Of a DNA stretch of 64,000 bases, positions 27,301 through 42,300 are shown one piece after another. How positions within the stretch are numbered: the first letter of the stretch is position 1; each line of letters begins with the position of its first letter. The DNA comes from Phoronis australis (lineage: Eukaryota > Phoronida > Phoronidae). Where the stretch lies: assembly GCA_002633005.1 (NCBI GenBank), contig NMRA01000290.1, forward strand, positions 329,943-393,942, in the 5' to 3' direction. The notes below the pieces were generated by a model that made no database searches, had not been told where the DNA came from, and saw only the letters and a program-made list of their open reading frames with translations. Both the position numbers and the translations under genes were made by a program.

Positions 27301-30300
27301 GTCAATCCAAGGCAGGGTCCATTGTCATACAAGTGAACTATTTTATAATATTCACAAGTCCACAACAATTCATGACAAACTAATTACAACTAATAAAACC
27401 AAAGTCATCTGAACAGAAGAACCAACACGAATACCTTCTCGACAGCGTCCTTTGCTGACTTCCAACCCTGAGTCAGACTTTGACGAAAACTCTCTAAATC
27501 TATATGCTACGAAGAAACAACAAAATAAAGATGTTTTACATCATCCTTTAAGAATTGGCTGGAACATAACGGTTGAGTACCCAGGCCTCCTAAGTTACAC
27601 AAAAACTCATTTTGGTCTGCGTGCCTTGAGACAAGGAGCCCATTAGTAAAGGATAGTTAGCTCCTCCTATTAGTCACTGCAGGAACTAAATATATCAGTG
27701 AAGAAGAAACACATCATCTTGTCTGTATGTATAAACTTTCAGCAAAATTCCAACAATGATATTCTCCATCATACAAAGTACTGCAAGACTCAATAAGTGT
27801 GAATGTAATTCATTAACTGTTAACTGGAAGATCTGCATCCATGTTCTTGTATTGTAACTGTTAAATGCACTTTGCTAAAACTGGAGTACATGGAAAAACA
27901 AAATAGCAGACTTTCAGAAGGCGATCACGTGAAAAGTGACTCTAATTGTCACCTGTACCAAGACGTACTTATTCTTCACAGCAGGGAACACAGGGAAACA
28001 TTTTGACTTCATGAACAGACAAGTCTGTAGTGTATGTGTTTAAATGTGATACGTTTCAAACAAAAATTAAAATTTCTTCTTCGTCCTCTAAAGGTCACTA
28101 GTATCCAGCACCACATAATCAGTCCCAATGTAACTACTTGAAAGTCTCCCATTCAACCAATAGAACCAGTGTCTACAAGATTGTGCGTTTCGTAGTGATT
28201 TGCCATACACTGATGATATTGTTAAAATTGTCACTAATCTGTTGTTTAACATCTGCCTACCTTGGAACAAGTAAAACTCAACAAGACATAGAGTTGCTCT
28301 ATCAAAGCTATTTTAGACTGAAACTGAACTAATTCTAAAGAATTTTCTCACATGAATGTTCTTGTTGAGAATTTTGACAACAAAATTCCACTTATCCCAG
28401 CCACTACATTCTGAGGATGGGTGAAGAATTACCATGACGACAGAGCAAAAAGCTGAATAACTTAATGTTATGTGGATTGCAAACCTGCAAATATAGCCTT
28501 GGGATGAAAGCTGTGCTGAAAGAGAAAGATTCATGTCATCTCGGATGTAAAGGGTTACGACCCCAAGACTATACAGTCTTTTGAGTTACTCAGAACTCAA
28601 GGGGACTAAAGCTAGGCTAATGCATGCTTCCTCTGAAAATAAAATCTAATAAATAGTGATTAAATCGGGGATCATTTCAGCGCCACGGGAAAGCAACCCG
28701 CATCCCAGCAAGCAACACCTGTCTATAGTGACTAGCTCGACTAGATGCAAAACCAACTTGGCAGCAACGCGCACATGACAATCTCAGGGTATAGGATAGA
28801 CAACATAACAATGACATTCAAACTAATCACTCATGGTCTGGCATATTGGGAGCACTACCACTAGATAGCGTGGAACGAGACAAGATGCATGTGAGTGACA
28901 TAATGCATGTGATCGGCGGGGGGTGCACGCTTACTCACGTCTGACGGTGTACCCCTTAACTCATCTGAGTTTGGTACAGGGGTGTCACTTTGAATAACAA
29001 TCTACAAGAGAACGTCAAGGTAGAAATCAGTACGTACTTGAAGTCCATCTAAATCAACAGATCATCGTGAAATTTTAACTTTCTTGGATCATATAGCACC
29101 ATATTCATCATGGCCAATGCCCGGGTACTTATAATTTCACAAACCATCAGGGCCCAGTTGCATAAAAGTTATACACCGTAATAGCAACAATGACATTGCA
29201 TTATCACGAGGCACGTTGTCATTGTTGAACAATGCACCTGACATCATCCAACAACCAAACTAATACCCAGCGGATAACTTTTGAAGCTTTATGCAACTCA
29301 GCCCAGGTCTGGACTGTAAGCATTAAGCTAAGCATTTATATACCGGTAATACAAGCCAAAAGTATTCAGACAAAATGTCCCAAAATTCCTTGCCATGACT
29401 ACTAGGCAGAAGCTGCATTTATCATCACCAACTCTTCCCTCATGTCTGAGAATGAAGAGGAATGTGCAGACAAGTTAGCAAGGTGTAAGTCATTCTGTGA
29501 TTAGAATACCGTTGCCCTGACAGTTATTACCAGTAAGTTTTGCTTATGACAAAATTAGCCATCATGACTAGAAAATGGTATATTGTCTGATTGTTAATTT
29601 GTCTTGTACTATATTTAAAAACAAAAAAAAGTCTTCAACGCTGGGTTGTGCGTCTTCTTGAAGGAACTAGATGTCCCCATCTTAAAAATTTGGGACAGGT
29701 GTATCACCCAGCATGGGTGTTTGAAAGTGAAAGTTCGGAAATCGAGGAGGGCATTTAGTGCACCATGGACATTAACCAGGACAAATACGGCACTATCAAA
29801 AACCCAGTGATACGGTCAAGCCTTAGTTGGCTGTAAAACAAATGTAAATTAAGTATTAAGAATATTAGTAAAAATGTACAATCACAGTTAGTCAGTTGAT
29901 CTGTATATTTGCTCACCAGCTCAGACTGGTGGGAACTAGGAGCAATGATTATGTTTGGATTGGCCTGAGTATTCAGTATCACTGATATTTGAGCATCACA
30001 ACACACTATGTTTGGATTGGACTGAGTATTCAGTATCACTGATATTTGGGCATCACAACACACTATGTTTGGATTGGCCTGAGTATTCAGTATCACTGAT
30101 ATTTGGGCATCACAACACACTATTCAGATCATAAAGTTTTCTAGCAAAAAAAGCAAATTCACCAAGTTGGGTAAATACAGAATTTAAAACTTTGGAAATG
30201 TTATTCAATAGTCAGTAGAGGAAATAAATACAAAGCAAAAGTAATATAAAACACAATTTTTTGGTATCACGACAGATACCATGCAGTGTTAAAATAATAA

Positions 30301-33300
30301 CGGAAGTTCATGAAAATAACATACAGTGCATGCCGAGTGAATATTAACACCTACCACCAACAGAGATGTCAGTGGCAGAGTCAGTGAGGACAGGAGATGC
30401 AAACAGACAGTGGTCATGTTTCGATAAGAAAATAGAATGATACCGTTCAGGAGAAGAGCAAATTTATAGCATGCGTTATTAATATCCAGCAAACCCAGAA
30501 ACGGTTTAGCTGATTTAGTATGCTTATCAAGCACTTCTGACCCCTAATGCATGCAGTAAGGATACTTACAATGGAGTCTGGTCTCGCGGGAGGCATCTAA
30601 AATCGGTTAGCACATGGTCACATGAATCGTGGAAAACAACCACTTAATACAATGAAGAAAAAAATAAATGTCTGTCGCGTTAGCAGTTGAGATTATTGGA
30701 CTCCAATGCTCAACATTTTTAGGAAACGTGATTGTTAAAAAATCACTACTAGTAACGCGCTCGCATGGTCTAGTCATCCACAAGCATGCGAGGACTTCAA
30801 AGACTTGCATGATCCTCTACCATTGTTTGATTGATTCATGAATACATCACAATGGCAGATCCAGGATGCTGCAAGAGGGGCAACCATAGCGTTTGAATGA
30901 AAGCGGTGTCCTCTTAAGCGCCCCCAAAAAAATGCCAGTGACATTTTTTTGGTTGATCCTGTTGAGGTCACGGGTTAACCCCTCACCTTCCTTAAATTCG
31001 CCTTCGTATCAATGGACAGGTACAAACAGTGACCCTAACTCAAATTAAGTCCGCCATCATAAACCTCAATGACTTGAGGTTGAAGCATAAACTACATTCC
31101 TAAACCAAACCAATCACACTTCTTCTTGGCCAACATTTTGGTGTTGTCCCGAACATTTTCCAGGAAAAGTGTCTAAAGAAAACTGCACCAGAGCAGTAGT
31201 GAAAAAATGACCTAACGAAAATGTCAAACAAAGTAGTCAATGGATAATTATCATTCGATAATTATAGGACAAACTGTAAGCAACAAGTTGGGCAGACTTG
31301 ATATGCACTCACCTCAATTGGTGTCAGGGGGCGCTGCATGGCTTCTTCCATCTTTGACATGAACTTAGACTCCTTGGGTGCCATTGGTTTGTCAGGCTCC
31401 TCATCATCACTGAGAACCAAAGTCCTGTCTTCAAAGTCAATTTCGCTTGACTCACGGATTGACAAGGTTTTCTATAAAATGGCAAATGATGTGTAATATT
31501 TTTCAACAATTTATTTTTTTACGCAATAGTGCATTGCTCAACTAGTATACCTATAAAAATACAACAAAAATAACTGCAAAAATTTTCCCATAAACAAGAA
31601 AACTTAAAATAAACACATCTGGTATTCATTAGCGATCAAACAGTATGTTTTTTTCAATCTTTAAAATAACAAATAGGCAAAAAAAACACTGGAAACTTGT
31701 GAGATGTTAAATGCAAAATGAATTTTTTGATGATTTTTTCTATTTTCACAGGCCTTCATAATATCCAGTTTTGTTACATAGTTAAGTAACAAGTAATGTG
31801 AATACGACACATCCAAATGTTTATAAGGCATCTGTTCTAACTTCTTGGGTACTTACAATTGAAAAATATGCCGAGAGTTGGTAAGATGACTTCCAATTTG
31901 TGACTTGAATTTTGAAACAGCAAGTTTCAAATTTTGAATCACAAATACAAAGTTCAAATGATTTCTATAGCCCAATACAGGAGAGCAAGGAAAATAAACA
32001 GATAGAAATGCCATTTCCCACCACATAAAGAATGTAAATGAAGTAACCATAGGCTGATCCAGGACTTAAAGAGACGTGGTCAAAATACATCATTTTGCAG
32101 AAGGTGACAGCTGAACACATCACTGAGAATTCTTCAACTGTATTATAAGAGTGAATAATAAACAGAATGCAGAAATTATTATTTTTCACGTTTCAACTGA
32201 ATCACAAATTAAAACATTATCATGAACACTGTCCAATTAAAACAGAAAAACAACAGACAAATTCACAATCATTTTAATGTTAAAACGCAACTTGGACAAA
32301 AAATCCATGCATTTTGACATGTGTCTTGTTCTTCCATTTTTGATGCAGTTTTTGACTAAAATTATGCGATTCAATTGAAACATCGACTATGTTTTATCAT
32401 CCATCCATGTAACATTTTTTACAAGTCCAGTTGGTACGTAACTACTGCTGCTAAATGGAGGGTGGAATTTTCAAACGCCCAAACAACCCCTGGAGCCACC
32501 TATGGGGACAAAGGACAGACACAGTTGAGAATAATACACAACCATATACCAATTATAGATAAAACGTAAATTTCCACAAGAACCCAACAGTTACAGAGAT
32601 GCAACCAGTGCCTGGAGTCTAATCTCTGAACTCGAAGTCGAACTTAAAATTAGTTTGACATTTCCTCTGCATAAGTGCAAAGTCAAGATAACTGTCTACT
32701 ATCATATGATTGAGTGCGCAAGTGAATTGTGGTTTACTCGGACCTGGCATTCTTGGTGAATTTGAACCCAACGAGATAGAAATCACGGTGCCAGTTACTT
32801 TGATCTCACGCATGCCTCAACCTCTCTCAGTTTTCTACAGTGAAAGTGGAGACAGCATCACACTGAGCATGGAATTCCTCGAGATTTCGACTTGAGTCTC
32901 AAACTTATGGATTTAATGGGGAGTCAATTGACAAGTAAAATTCGACATTTATCCAGGTAAACCAAAATGTACCAAAACACACTTATCATGAGTTCATAAT
33001 GATAACTACAACAGAAAATATAAAAAGTAATGTGGAGATTGAGTTATGAGACCAGATTGTGGACACAGGTCACAAGTTTCTGAACTGTTCTCATCAAGAA
33101 AAGTAAACAGATATATGGCAGACAGGCATGGTGCTCCAAGTAATATACAAACCATGATGAAGTACAAGAAAAAGAAAATTTCACGAGTGCGAATACTCAC
33201 ACCCATGGTACAAAGCGATGCACCAGAGGTTCCCTATGGTACACTGGGATCATTTTAGAAAAACATGGGAATGGGTGAATTGACCCACAAGGCGTCAAGT

Positions 33301-36300
33301 CTGTGGGCGAATTTGAGTGACCTGTATGCAATGTTTGTTTTTTGTCCTTTGCTTCCAATTCTAACAGGCCAGTTGGTCTGAGTTGAACAATAACTGTGTA
33401 ACAATGAAATTACTTTTGCATCAACAATGCTAGAAGAACTCCTAAAATTATCCTTGGGTAACCATGAGTGCACATGAGAAATGAGTTTTTTTCGCAGATT
33501 TTGGTATGGAAATGGGTCATTTTTTGGGTCAGGATTTGAAATGGGTGTATATTTCAAGGGTTTTGGTTTGGATATGGAAGCTTTTTTCACAATTTGTAGG
33601 TATTGAAATGGGTTGACTTTTTGCACATTTGAAGCAACTTTTTTGCTCTACACAAGAAAATGTGGTGTGGTGGCCTTTTCAAATTACAAAAACCCTGAGA
33701 TTCTGTTTATGGGCATTTCAAATGTTCAGGCCTGCACCCCTTTACAAGCTTAGGTGAGATATTCCAGAGGACGAAATGTTGGAAATGAAAATGTGCAAAA
33801 CATTAATATGGTGGCATTAAAGAGAATAAAGCTGTACAAATTTAACTAAGTGTAAATAATAGAATGGTATTCTCTGACTCTCCAAACCAAAAAGATTAGC
33901 AAATAATTACATCTTTCATCAATGAGCTCATTAAATGCACGACAGTGTTCTGGATTGATGACTTTCATACATACTTACTCACTCACTCAAACTCATTGCA
34001 TACTTGTTGATCCCCCCAGGGCAACAATAAACAAGATTGCCAGCAAAGTTTGAGCGAGAATGTATGAAAATCATCAACCAACAGAACAGCCGTGTGTTTA
34101 TTAAATTCTGTCTCCAACAGGGGCAGCTGCCAAATTATTTGCATCTTTCATCACTGTGAAGACAGAATAATATGGATGTGAAACTAAAGATTAAGGTGGC
34201 ATGTAAGGATTGAAGTGAATGGCTATGGAAAACGTAAAAGCGCTTCATCTTCTGCAGAAGCATTGGTAACAATTTCACCACACACCACAGAGCAAGTGAC
34301 TGCTTAATCAAGGCATTCACTTGTGGAAGAAGACTGGACAGCATTCTGCATGTGACAGTTATAGTATTGCAGACAGGAAACTGGCCAAGATCAACTCTTA
34401 CATAACAACTGGGGAATCTGAACATGACAGTCGGAGACTATAATTCCATTGGGTATTGTTACAAAAACAAGCTAATTAGGTGATTGGGTGATGAAAGTGT
34501 TGATCATTTCACTGAAACGACAAGAGAAGCTACAATAACACCTAACAAAGTAATTTTTGAGTGTTAACATTTTCATTCAAGCTTTGCATCTAAAAACTGA
34601 AATAACCATGAAGGCAAGGTGCTAATGAAGACCAAGCGCTGGCAACAGCATCGCTCATTTTATAAGGTTCCAGTAGAAAAGTATGGCATGCAGTTACTAC
34701 AGAGGGGGTGGATGCAGGGTCAGGGTTTGTGCAGACATTGGCTACCAACAGGAAATACCTACCTCGGCAAAGGTCATTGGTGTTCCCTGGGAAATATTCA
34801 CAATTTTATTAATCGGCACTGTTTACGGAAGTGCAGAGGAAAATTCCTCTTAATTTGTAGTTGAAATGCTGCACAGCTTCACATCAGAGGAAGAAGTGCA
34901 TACAGCATGTGAGTATAAGATACAGCCAACCTTTATTCATGAAAGAAAGTGTTCCCAGCTTTGAGTGAGTTTAGTGACCTCTAAAAGGAGTTTGACAACA
35001 TGGAGATCAGAATAAAATTAAACAAAACAAACTGAACACTTAAATCTTGACAATACCTTCTTACAATTTAAATGTTGTTGTTTGTACAATAAGCAGATGG
35101 CCTTTATTACAGAAATAAAATAGATTTGATAAATACTTACCTTTTGGTGAAACCATATGACTTTTAAGCTGACACGACAGACACAACACACAGTGATATC
35201 AGAGAAGCAAGTGAAATTACTGATGGCTAACAGGTACTGGCTTCAAGCCAGACATCTCCTCAACAATTCATTCAAATTAGAGCTTGCAATTTTGCGCACG
35301 TTAAGAAATTTGCACGACTTGCAATTCACAGTATGTCATAAGTCAAAATGCTGATCTCCAAGGTTTCTAAGATGACTAACAAACTTAAAACAGTCAAGTT
35401 TTGTTATTCAAGCAAAGTAAGCATATCTGATAGTTGTACACAGCCATGCAGTAATCCCACTTGTCTCTCAATATAATATCACAATAGAGTATGAAACATT
35501 AAAAACAAAGCATACCGACAGTGATACTTGCTCTTGCTGTATTGGCGGCAGGACACAGTACAAGCGACTGGTGGAACCTGACGGAGCATTCGCAGCGAAG
35601 GTCTGCGGATTCACCACGTAATTTTGTAATACGCATACTAACAAAGTCACAGACATATTGAAAACTATATTCAAATAGCACCTCATTCAGCTTTGTGTTG
35701 TCACCCATCAGAAGGTGCATAAATATAGTAAACTGTTTTCAAGACATCAGTCTGTAATTCCTCTAGTCATCAAATGAATACAAGCATAATGTACGATACC
35801 CAAAAAGTCTTGCTTATATTGGCCCACAGTAAAACACTATAGTATCTAAATTAAATAATGATTAATCCTCATTATATGACTCAATTCATCAGTTGTCCTG
35901 CTGCTGTTTTTCAAATACATTGTGTAGTGCTTGTTGGCTTGAAAACATTCCATGACAGCACAAATAATGTTTGGATGGGTAAGCTTATTTCATAATTTGC
36001 GTTTAAGGTGGTGAGATTTGACTTCAGTCTGATCAGATGCTTAAAGAATCTTTTGCGTAGAAGACTTAAAGATCTACCACGGTGTGTACAATTTATGCAA
36101 TGCATTTTGAGGCTCATTTTCAATTTCAAACTTTGTTATGGTGGTTACAGTGGATCCATGCTTTCACAACTGGTGCCCTCTAGTGACAAGTGTTGTATTC
36201 CATCATATTGTTTACACGTTATCTGTGATGTCCCCGATGTTCCCAAGGCGACAACCATCCCACAATGCAATTGAAAAATGTCAACAGAGCCACAAATGAA

Positions 36301-39300
36301 ATCATCAAAATTGATCTTCCAGACTACACTAACTGTAAGTAATTTTGGTAACTGACATATTATAATAATAATTACTAGAAATCCTCATAAATAGTAAAGT
36401 GCACTAACTATGGCATTGCTAGACATCAGAGTACTAGACATCTACAAGAACATACTAGTACCAATTAGTTGATTATCCAATGACATTATGCAACAAATTT
36501 ACTGTCGGTCTGAAAACACTATACAAGTCTACCCGACCAAGCCATAACAAAACAGACTAAAGTTCATGAATGCTTTAACTGAACAAAGGCAACTGCTCTA
36601 AAGGAATGCACTCTCCATCATAATGACCTATACCGGTAAATTATATTTTAGATAACCCAGCCCTAATCTCAAATGCTAAAGCCTTGGAAATAGTCAATCT
36701 ACATTTCTGAACTAGTCTAACACTTACTTAAACAACAATGATAAACTGCGACAGAAAAGCCAAAAAATAAACTGAACTACATATTACTGTCATTGACATG
36801 ACTTATCTTTGTGGTAACTAATTGGTATTGCATTAAATAAAAACAGTAAAAACCAAATTAAGCTACATACTACTGGCAAAGATCTGACTCGTCTCTGTGG
36901 CAACTGCAATTAATAATGCATTAACTACAAATAGTAAAAGCTAAACTAAGTTACATACTACAGGCTCTGATATGACCTGTCTTTGTAGCAACTGTAATTA
37001 GTATTGCATAAACTATAAATAGTAAATAAAACTTTCCTTACTACTGCATATTAACGTGACACTATCGGCGAGAAAAATCTAAATGTTTTTCTGATATCAG
37101 CCCAAGCGTGGAATTTATTTTATTATAAAAGTGTGGGATTGAACCAGGAACCTTTGTGGTCGCAGTGTGCTGGCAGAGCTAAATCTCACTCAATAAATTG
37201 CTGAGTATTTTAAGCATATTTGACCAAGTCATCAACCTTAATAAGTCTGGCAGACAACAGTGAGAATACAAGATTTGTAATACCGGTAACAGCCCAAAAA
37301 CACAACAGATGTTACTGTTTTATAGCTCTGGCAACTTTAGAAGTCAATTCAACAATCCCATGAGTGAGTTATTTGCTGTAAAATAATAATGTCCCTCCTA
37401 ACTTCCCATATTTGACAATACTCTTGAAATGAAGCACAATTATTTCAACTCAGCACAGAGTAAAACGGAAAGAACGTGACAAACTGCAAATAACAACACT
37501 TAACGACGAGAATTCTACTGTTTCCTGTTCAAAGTGAAGTCGTAATTAAACACATGCAGATTATTTTGTGAGCTTAAACACGGTTTCGGAAATACATACT
37601 GAATGGTTCTGTGAAGGTTTAGTAAATTCCGACTGAGCAATTGAGGGAAGTCGCAACTTTGGTCCGTAGCACTCAGACTTCTCCAACTATGAGTAAAAGG
37701 TCACCATGTATATTGTTCATATCATTATCATAACTTTTAAATTATTACAAACCACAAGGACAAGTAAGCATCCATATTTCTACAGCATCTTTACATAACG
37801 GCATAAACATTTCAAACCATAAAACTGACACAACTATCTGTAATGTTAATAACATGTATGTCAGACAGAATATCCCCAAACACAATAGATGTCACACTAG
37901 ATTCAAACCAACAATTTCAGACAAAAATAACTGCCAGAATATTTCACTTTCTTCACTTTTCAGGGCTTCCAACATGCCTACAATTTTTCGGAATATAGTC
38001 CCATGGATATCACAGTATAGATCTTAAAAACTTGCAAAAAAGTTAGAAACTAAGCTTTCATCCGTACTCTATACTATGCCTTAAACTAATGACTTCTTAT
38101 TTGAAACCACGTGTACCACAAAACTACGATGTAGTCAGACTATACCACAGGTAAATGGCATAACTTACTATGTTATACTTCAGCAGTAGTGACATGGTGC
38201 GAGATTTTTCACGGCGTCTCTCGGTGTGACGCTGAAGACTAGGCGGAAGGTCGTCGCCGCTGTCAGACCAAGATGAGAATACTAGCGAGGTATAGTCTGG
38301 TAACTGAGAGGTGGTTAATGGAGAAATGAGTAATCAGACAAAGTGCAAAGAGAAGGCATTTGAGTTACAGCGCAGCAGAACAGTTCCAAGAAGCCATCGG
38401 AGCATGTACTTAAATTCCTCACTTATTTCATACAAAATAATAGCCAAAATTGTCATTTTCTAGTTTTCAAGGAATGACTATTTCACCACAAATACGGAAT
38501 CACAAAACTTGCACAAAAGATTTTTTTGTTGCGAGGCAACTCAACACAAGTCTCGCTTAGAATGAAGAAAAAAGAATTCTTCATGCTTTGTTTCACTTTC
38601 CCCATGTTGCCAGAGATGGTTTCTTGCTGAATGCATGTGAAAAACATTGAACAGGTAAGAGGACAGCACAACTCATGGACATGAAAGAATAGCACAACAC
38701 ACAATCACGAACAGTCAGACTACATGGCAGAACACAGGACACCTCAAAATACCAAATCTGTTAGTCACACCACAAAATAGTAAATCTTCAGGTAGTTGCC
38801 TCCAAATTCAAACTATGGGCAGCTCATATACACTGTAGACCCGATTATTCTAAGACCCAAGTAGGTTATGGAAAGGTCCAACAACTTATTTGGCATTGTA
38901 CATCCAATAATGTTACACTTTTCAACACAAATAGGGAACACTTGGCCAAAAATGTTTCGAATTAGACAAATCTTTGGATTAACACCAGACAACTTGTGAG
39001 AAAATTCTGGAGAGGCCTTTCTATGTGACTTGCCTTGGCCTTGAGCCTTCCACACACTCAGGTAGTGGACTAGAAAAGGCAGCAGAACACACACTTCAAT
39101 GTTTTAGAAATTGTTCCAAACAACAGTGTATGAGAACCACTTGAGTAAGCTTATCAAACTGATGAAATATTATACAAAACCAAAAAACTACACTTTATTA
39201 GGAAGTCGGTAAAATATTTTTCTCTGGCCTTACTCTCCAAGATTGGGAGCTACGTCGATAAAACATTTCATTATTTCCACCTTCTAGCAGTTGGACAGCA

Positions 39301-42300
39301 TAAATTTGCATGGCAAACAAATTTGATTTTACCATGATTGAAAAACTAATTCTTTAGTCAAATTGCAAATATTTTATTAAGAGTCATTGCTTATTTGTGA
39401 CTGTTGGTCGCGTGACCTTTATCTCTTATTTTATGGTGACAAAAATGTTCTGCCATGAGAAACTCACCTCAATACTAATTCCGATTTTTATCCTCAGTTT
39501 CCTTTTCCTGTTAAAAACTGAAATCTACTTGATGCTAAATCCATACCTTTGAGTTGCGTTTGGCTAACTCTGCCAACTGTTCATCAGTCAGCCCGGGGGG
39601 TTTGTACTCTTCCTCTCTTCGCAGCTCGGGGGGTTTCTCATAGTACTCCGGCCACAGAAGGCGGATGAGCACTGAGTTGGGTATGAAACCGTGAGTGTTC
39701 ACCCGAGGAAACGCCGGCTCCAGAGGTGAGTCTGTCCCCGGGGACCAGGTCTCATGACGTCTCCGTCTAGCCTGAGCGGGGCCAGGGAAGAAGCCCGTTG
39801 GTTCTCGCTCAGGTACATAGGGTTCAACCACTAAAATACCAGGAATCCAGTAAAAGTTATGTAGGACCAGCGAAAAATGTGCAAATTTGGCCAACATCGG
39901 AACATCATATCTTCGAAATGAATACTTGGATTCATATTAAACTTTCTCATACAGTGCTTTATGCACTGTTCTTCAAAAGGCTAGTATGAATTGTACTCAG
40001 AATGTTCCACTTTTGAATGAGGGTCTATCAAACAGTAGGACTCAAATGATTTGATGAAAAAAAATCAGAAGTTGCATAAAACAAATGAAATGATTATTAT
40101 AAAAATGAAACAGAGAATTTCAGAGATTTCATCTTGAATAATTCTATCAAACCTTGATACCTTTGTTTTGCAAAATTTATTAACAAGAGCAACGCGGAGC
40201 GTTGAAATGCGCCCACAATTGCACCGCATACGGTATCCTTCTAGGGTTATTTATTGGTACCATAAAGTGGCCAGTAGAGGGCATACTTTGCAAAATGGAA
40301 AGGCATGGTCATTGTCTCCTCAATAGGCTAGGGGCAAAATGTGAGTAATCTTCATAATACAAGCACATCCTATACACCAGTTGCTTAAAGCACCACAGAA
40401 ACATAGAATTAAAAACAAATTTACCANTTATTTTCATAAAATGTACACTCAATTAGATAGATATTAAGCTAAATACTGATGCCAGTCAATAATGTCCCAC
40501 ATAAACATATCACGATACTTGTCACTTTTCATAAAATTGGCATACGATACACTTTGTAGTCAAAGCAGTAGGACTCAGGGTCTGTTTAGTGCAAGACACT
40601 TCATGAGACGCTTATGGCCAGAAATATTGAGTCAAGGAAAATCATCACGCTAACAGCTTTTAACATTCCAGTCTCACCAACCAAACACTCTAGCAACAGC
40701 CATTATGGTAGGGAACGCCTTGTAAAGCCGCAATCGTTTTCAAAAAATACTAGCATTTCACTCGCATGATATTGCCTGATTACAAAAGTGTAGTAAGAAA
40801 CTCATCTCACAAAATGCACAGCTGATGTGTGCTGCATGGATGAAGACCAAACAAACAGACTGACAGTTGAGGACAAGCACATTTGCGAGCATTGTTATTA
40901 CTATAAAAACCTCCAGTTAAGGTGGAAATAAAATTACTCTGTAGCAGTTACACAATGTAACAAATATAAAATATCTACAGTAGTTTAACTTTCATTTTCG
41001 GATATGCAAAAAAGGTATAAGAGGTTAGTGCAGATAGAACTACTTAATAATAAAAAATCTCAATTTACTACAGCTGGTTTTGACAACTTGCTTCATTACC
41101 TGGGACAGGTTCTGGTTTCATCGCATCCTTCACATCATCGTCTTCAAAGAAATTTTCTTCAGGAACCTTTAGTGACATAAAACGATTCAAATTTCTCCTT
41201 TAAATAATCGTAACATTACACCGCTTGCTTTGACATAAAACCATATCATGATCATCTTCATTGTTTGAACAACCACACTATACTTCAAAAAATGTATAAG
41301 TCTGTATCAACTACTCCTTCATCAGCCATCAGGCTCACGGGACGGGCTGCTAACACAAGCTTTTGTAGCATAAGCGGGTGAAAGTCTCAACATTCCCTGG
41401 ATGGGGCACAAGTCTACCACTGACTATACCTCGGTCGACACAGGCACTTCCTTTTACAACTGAGTTGAGCAACATCGCCCAAGATAGGAACTCTTTACCT
41501 ATTGGTTAAGAGCGTACTACTCTTAATAACTGAACTATGAATGAAAAAATTATTAACTGCATAGTCAAGCGTTTTATCAAAATCTTGCTGATATAAAGTT
41601 TTTTGAACATCTGTATTGTTAGCGACCTTAACTCAAACTATTATCATTTAGAGGACTTTATGTTCTCAAACTGACACTAATTGGCTATTTTACAGATAAA
41701 CAAAAAGTACAGTGATCCGAATCCAGAGTAGAGAGAGCATCCCCTCCCTTGTCACCTGATGATTGGTCAACGTAACTTATTTTGTCAACTATGACAGGCA
41801 ATTTCCCACAATCCCCTACACACACAATGTATTCATCTCTCCGTAAACAGGATTACTGTTGCAAATGCACCACCACCACATGTACCAACCTCAACATTAG
41901 GTCTGTCGTAAAATATTTTCAAGTATCTCTGGAACGCCGTTTCCTTCGTTGCCTTGGTCGCTTTCGGTTTCTTCGACGCTACTAGCTGACCTTGCTTGAT
42001 TTGGCGCAACTCTTCATCACGAGCTTGCAGCAAAGCAAACATCTGAAATAATTATGAAATGACGAATTTGTCACTTAGAAGGCATGTCTAGTGTAACACC
42101 ACTTTTAAACACGCGTGTTTGGTTGCATGCCCTTAACCCAAGTCATACAAGGGTATTTCTTAAAAACCACACAATCATTTGCAGAAAGTTTCAATTTTCA
42201 AAATGCCTGTTATTGACAAATAGTATTTTCCATAATCTTGTTTTTATTTTCAGGACAAAGTGCTAAGAGTAAAAACAGTGACATAAAACAGTGACATTCC

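Noticed and set aside
29755-30120. 121-codon minus-strand open frame
   Set aside because: Kept open by a 57-base repeat with a length divisible by three; flanks show no coding character.
33255-33626. 123-codon minus-strand open frame
   Set aside because: It overlaps a degenerate GAAATGGGT repeat, which explains its repetitive peptide; no splice fit to the gene chain.
37138-37200. A functional tRNA gene on the minus strand
   Set aside because: Both boxes are recognisable, but the stems do not pair well and there is no clear 7-bp acceptor stem.
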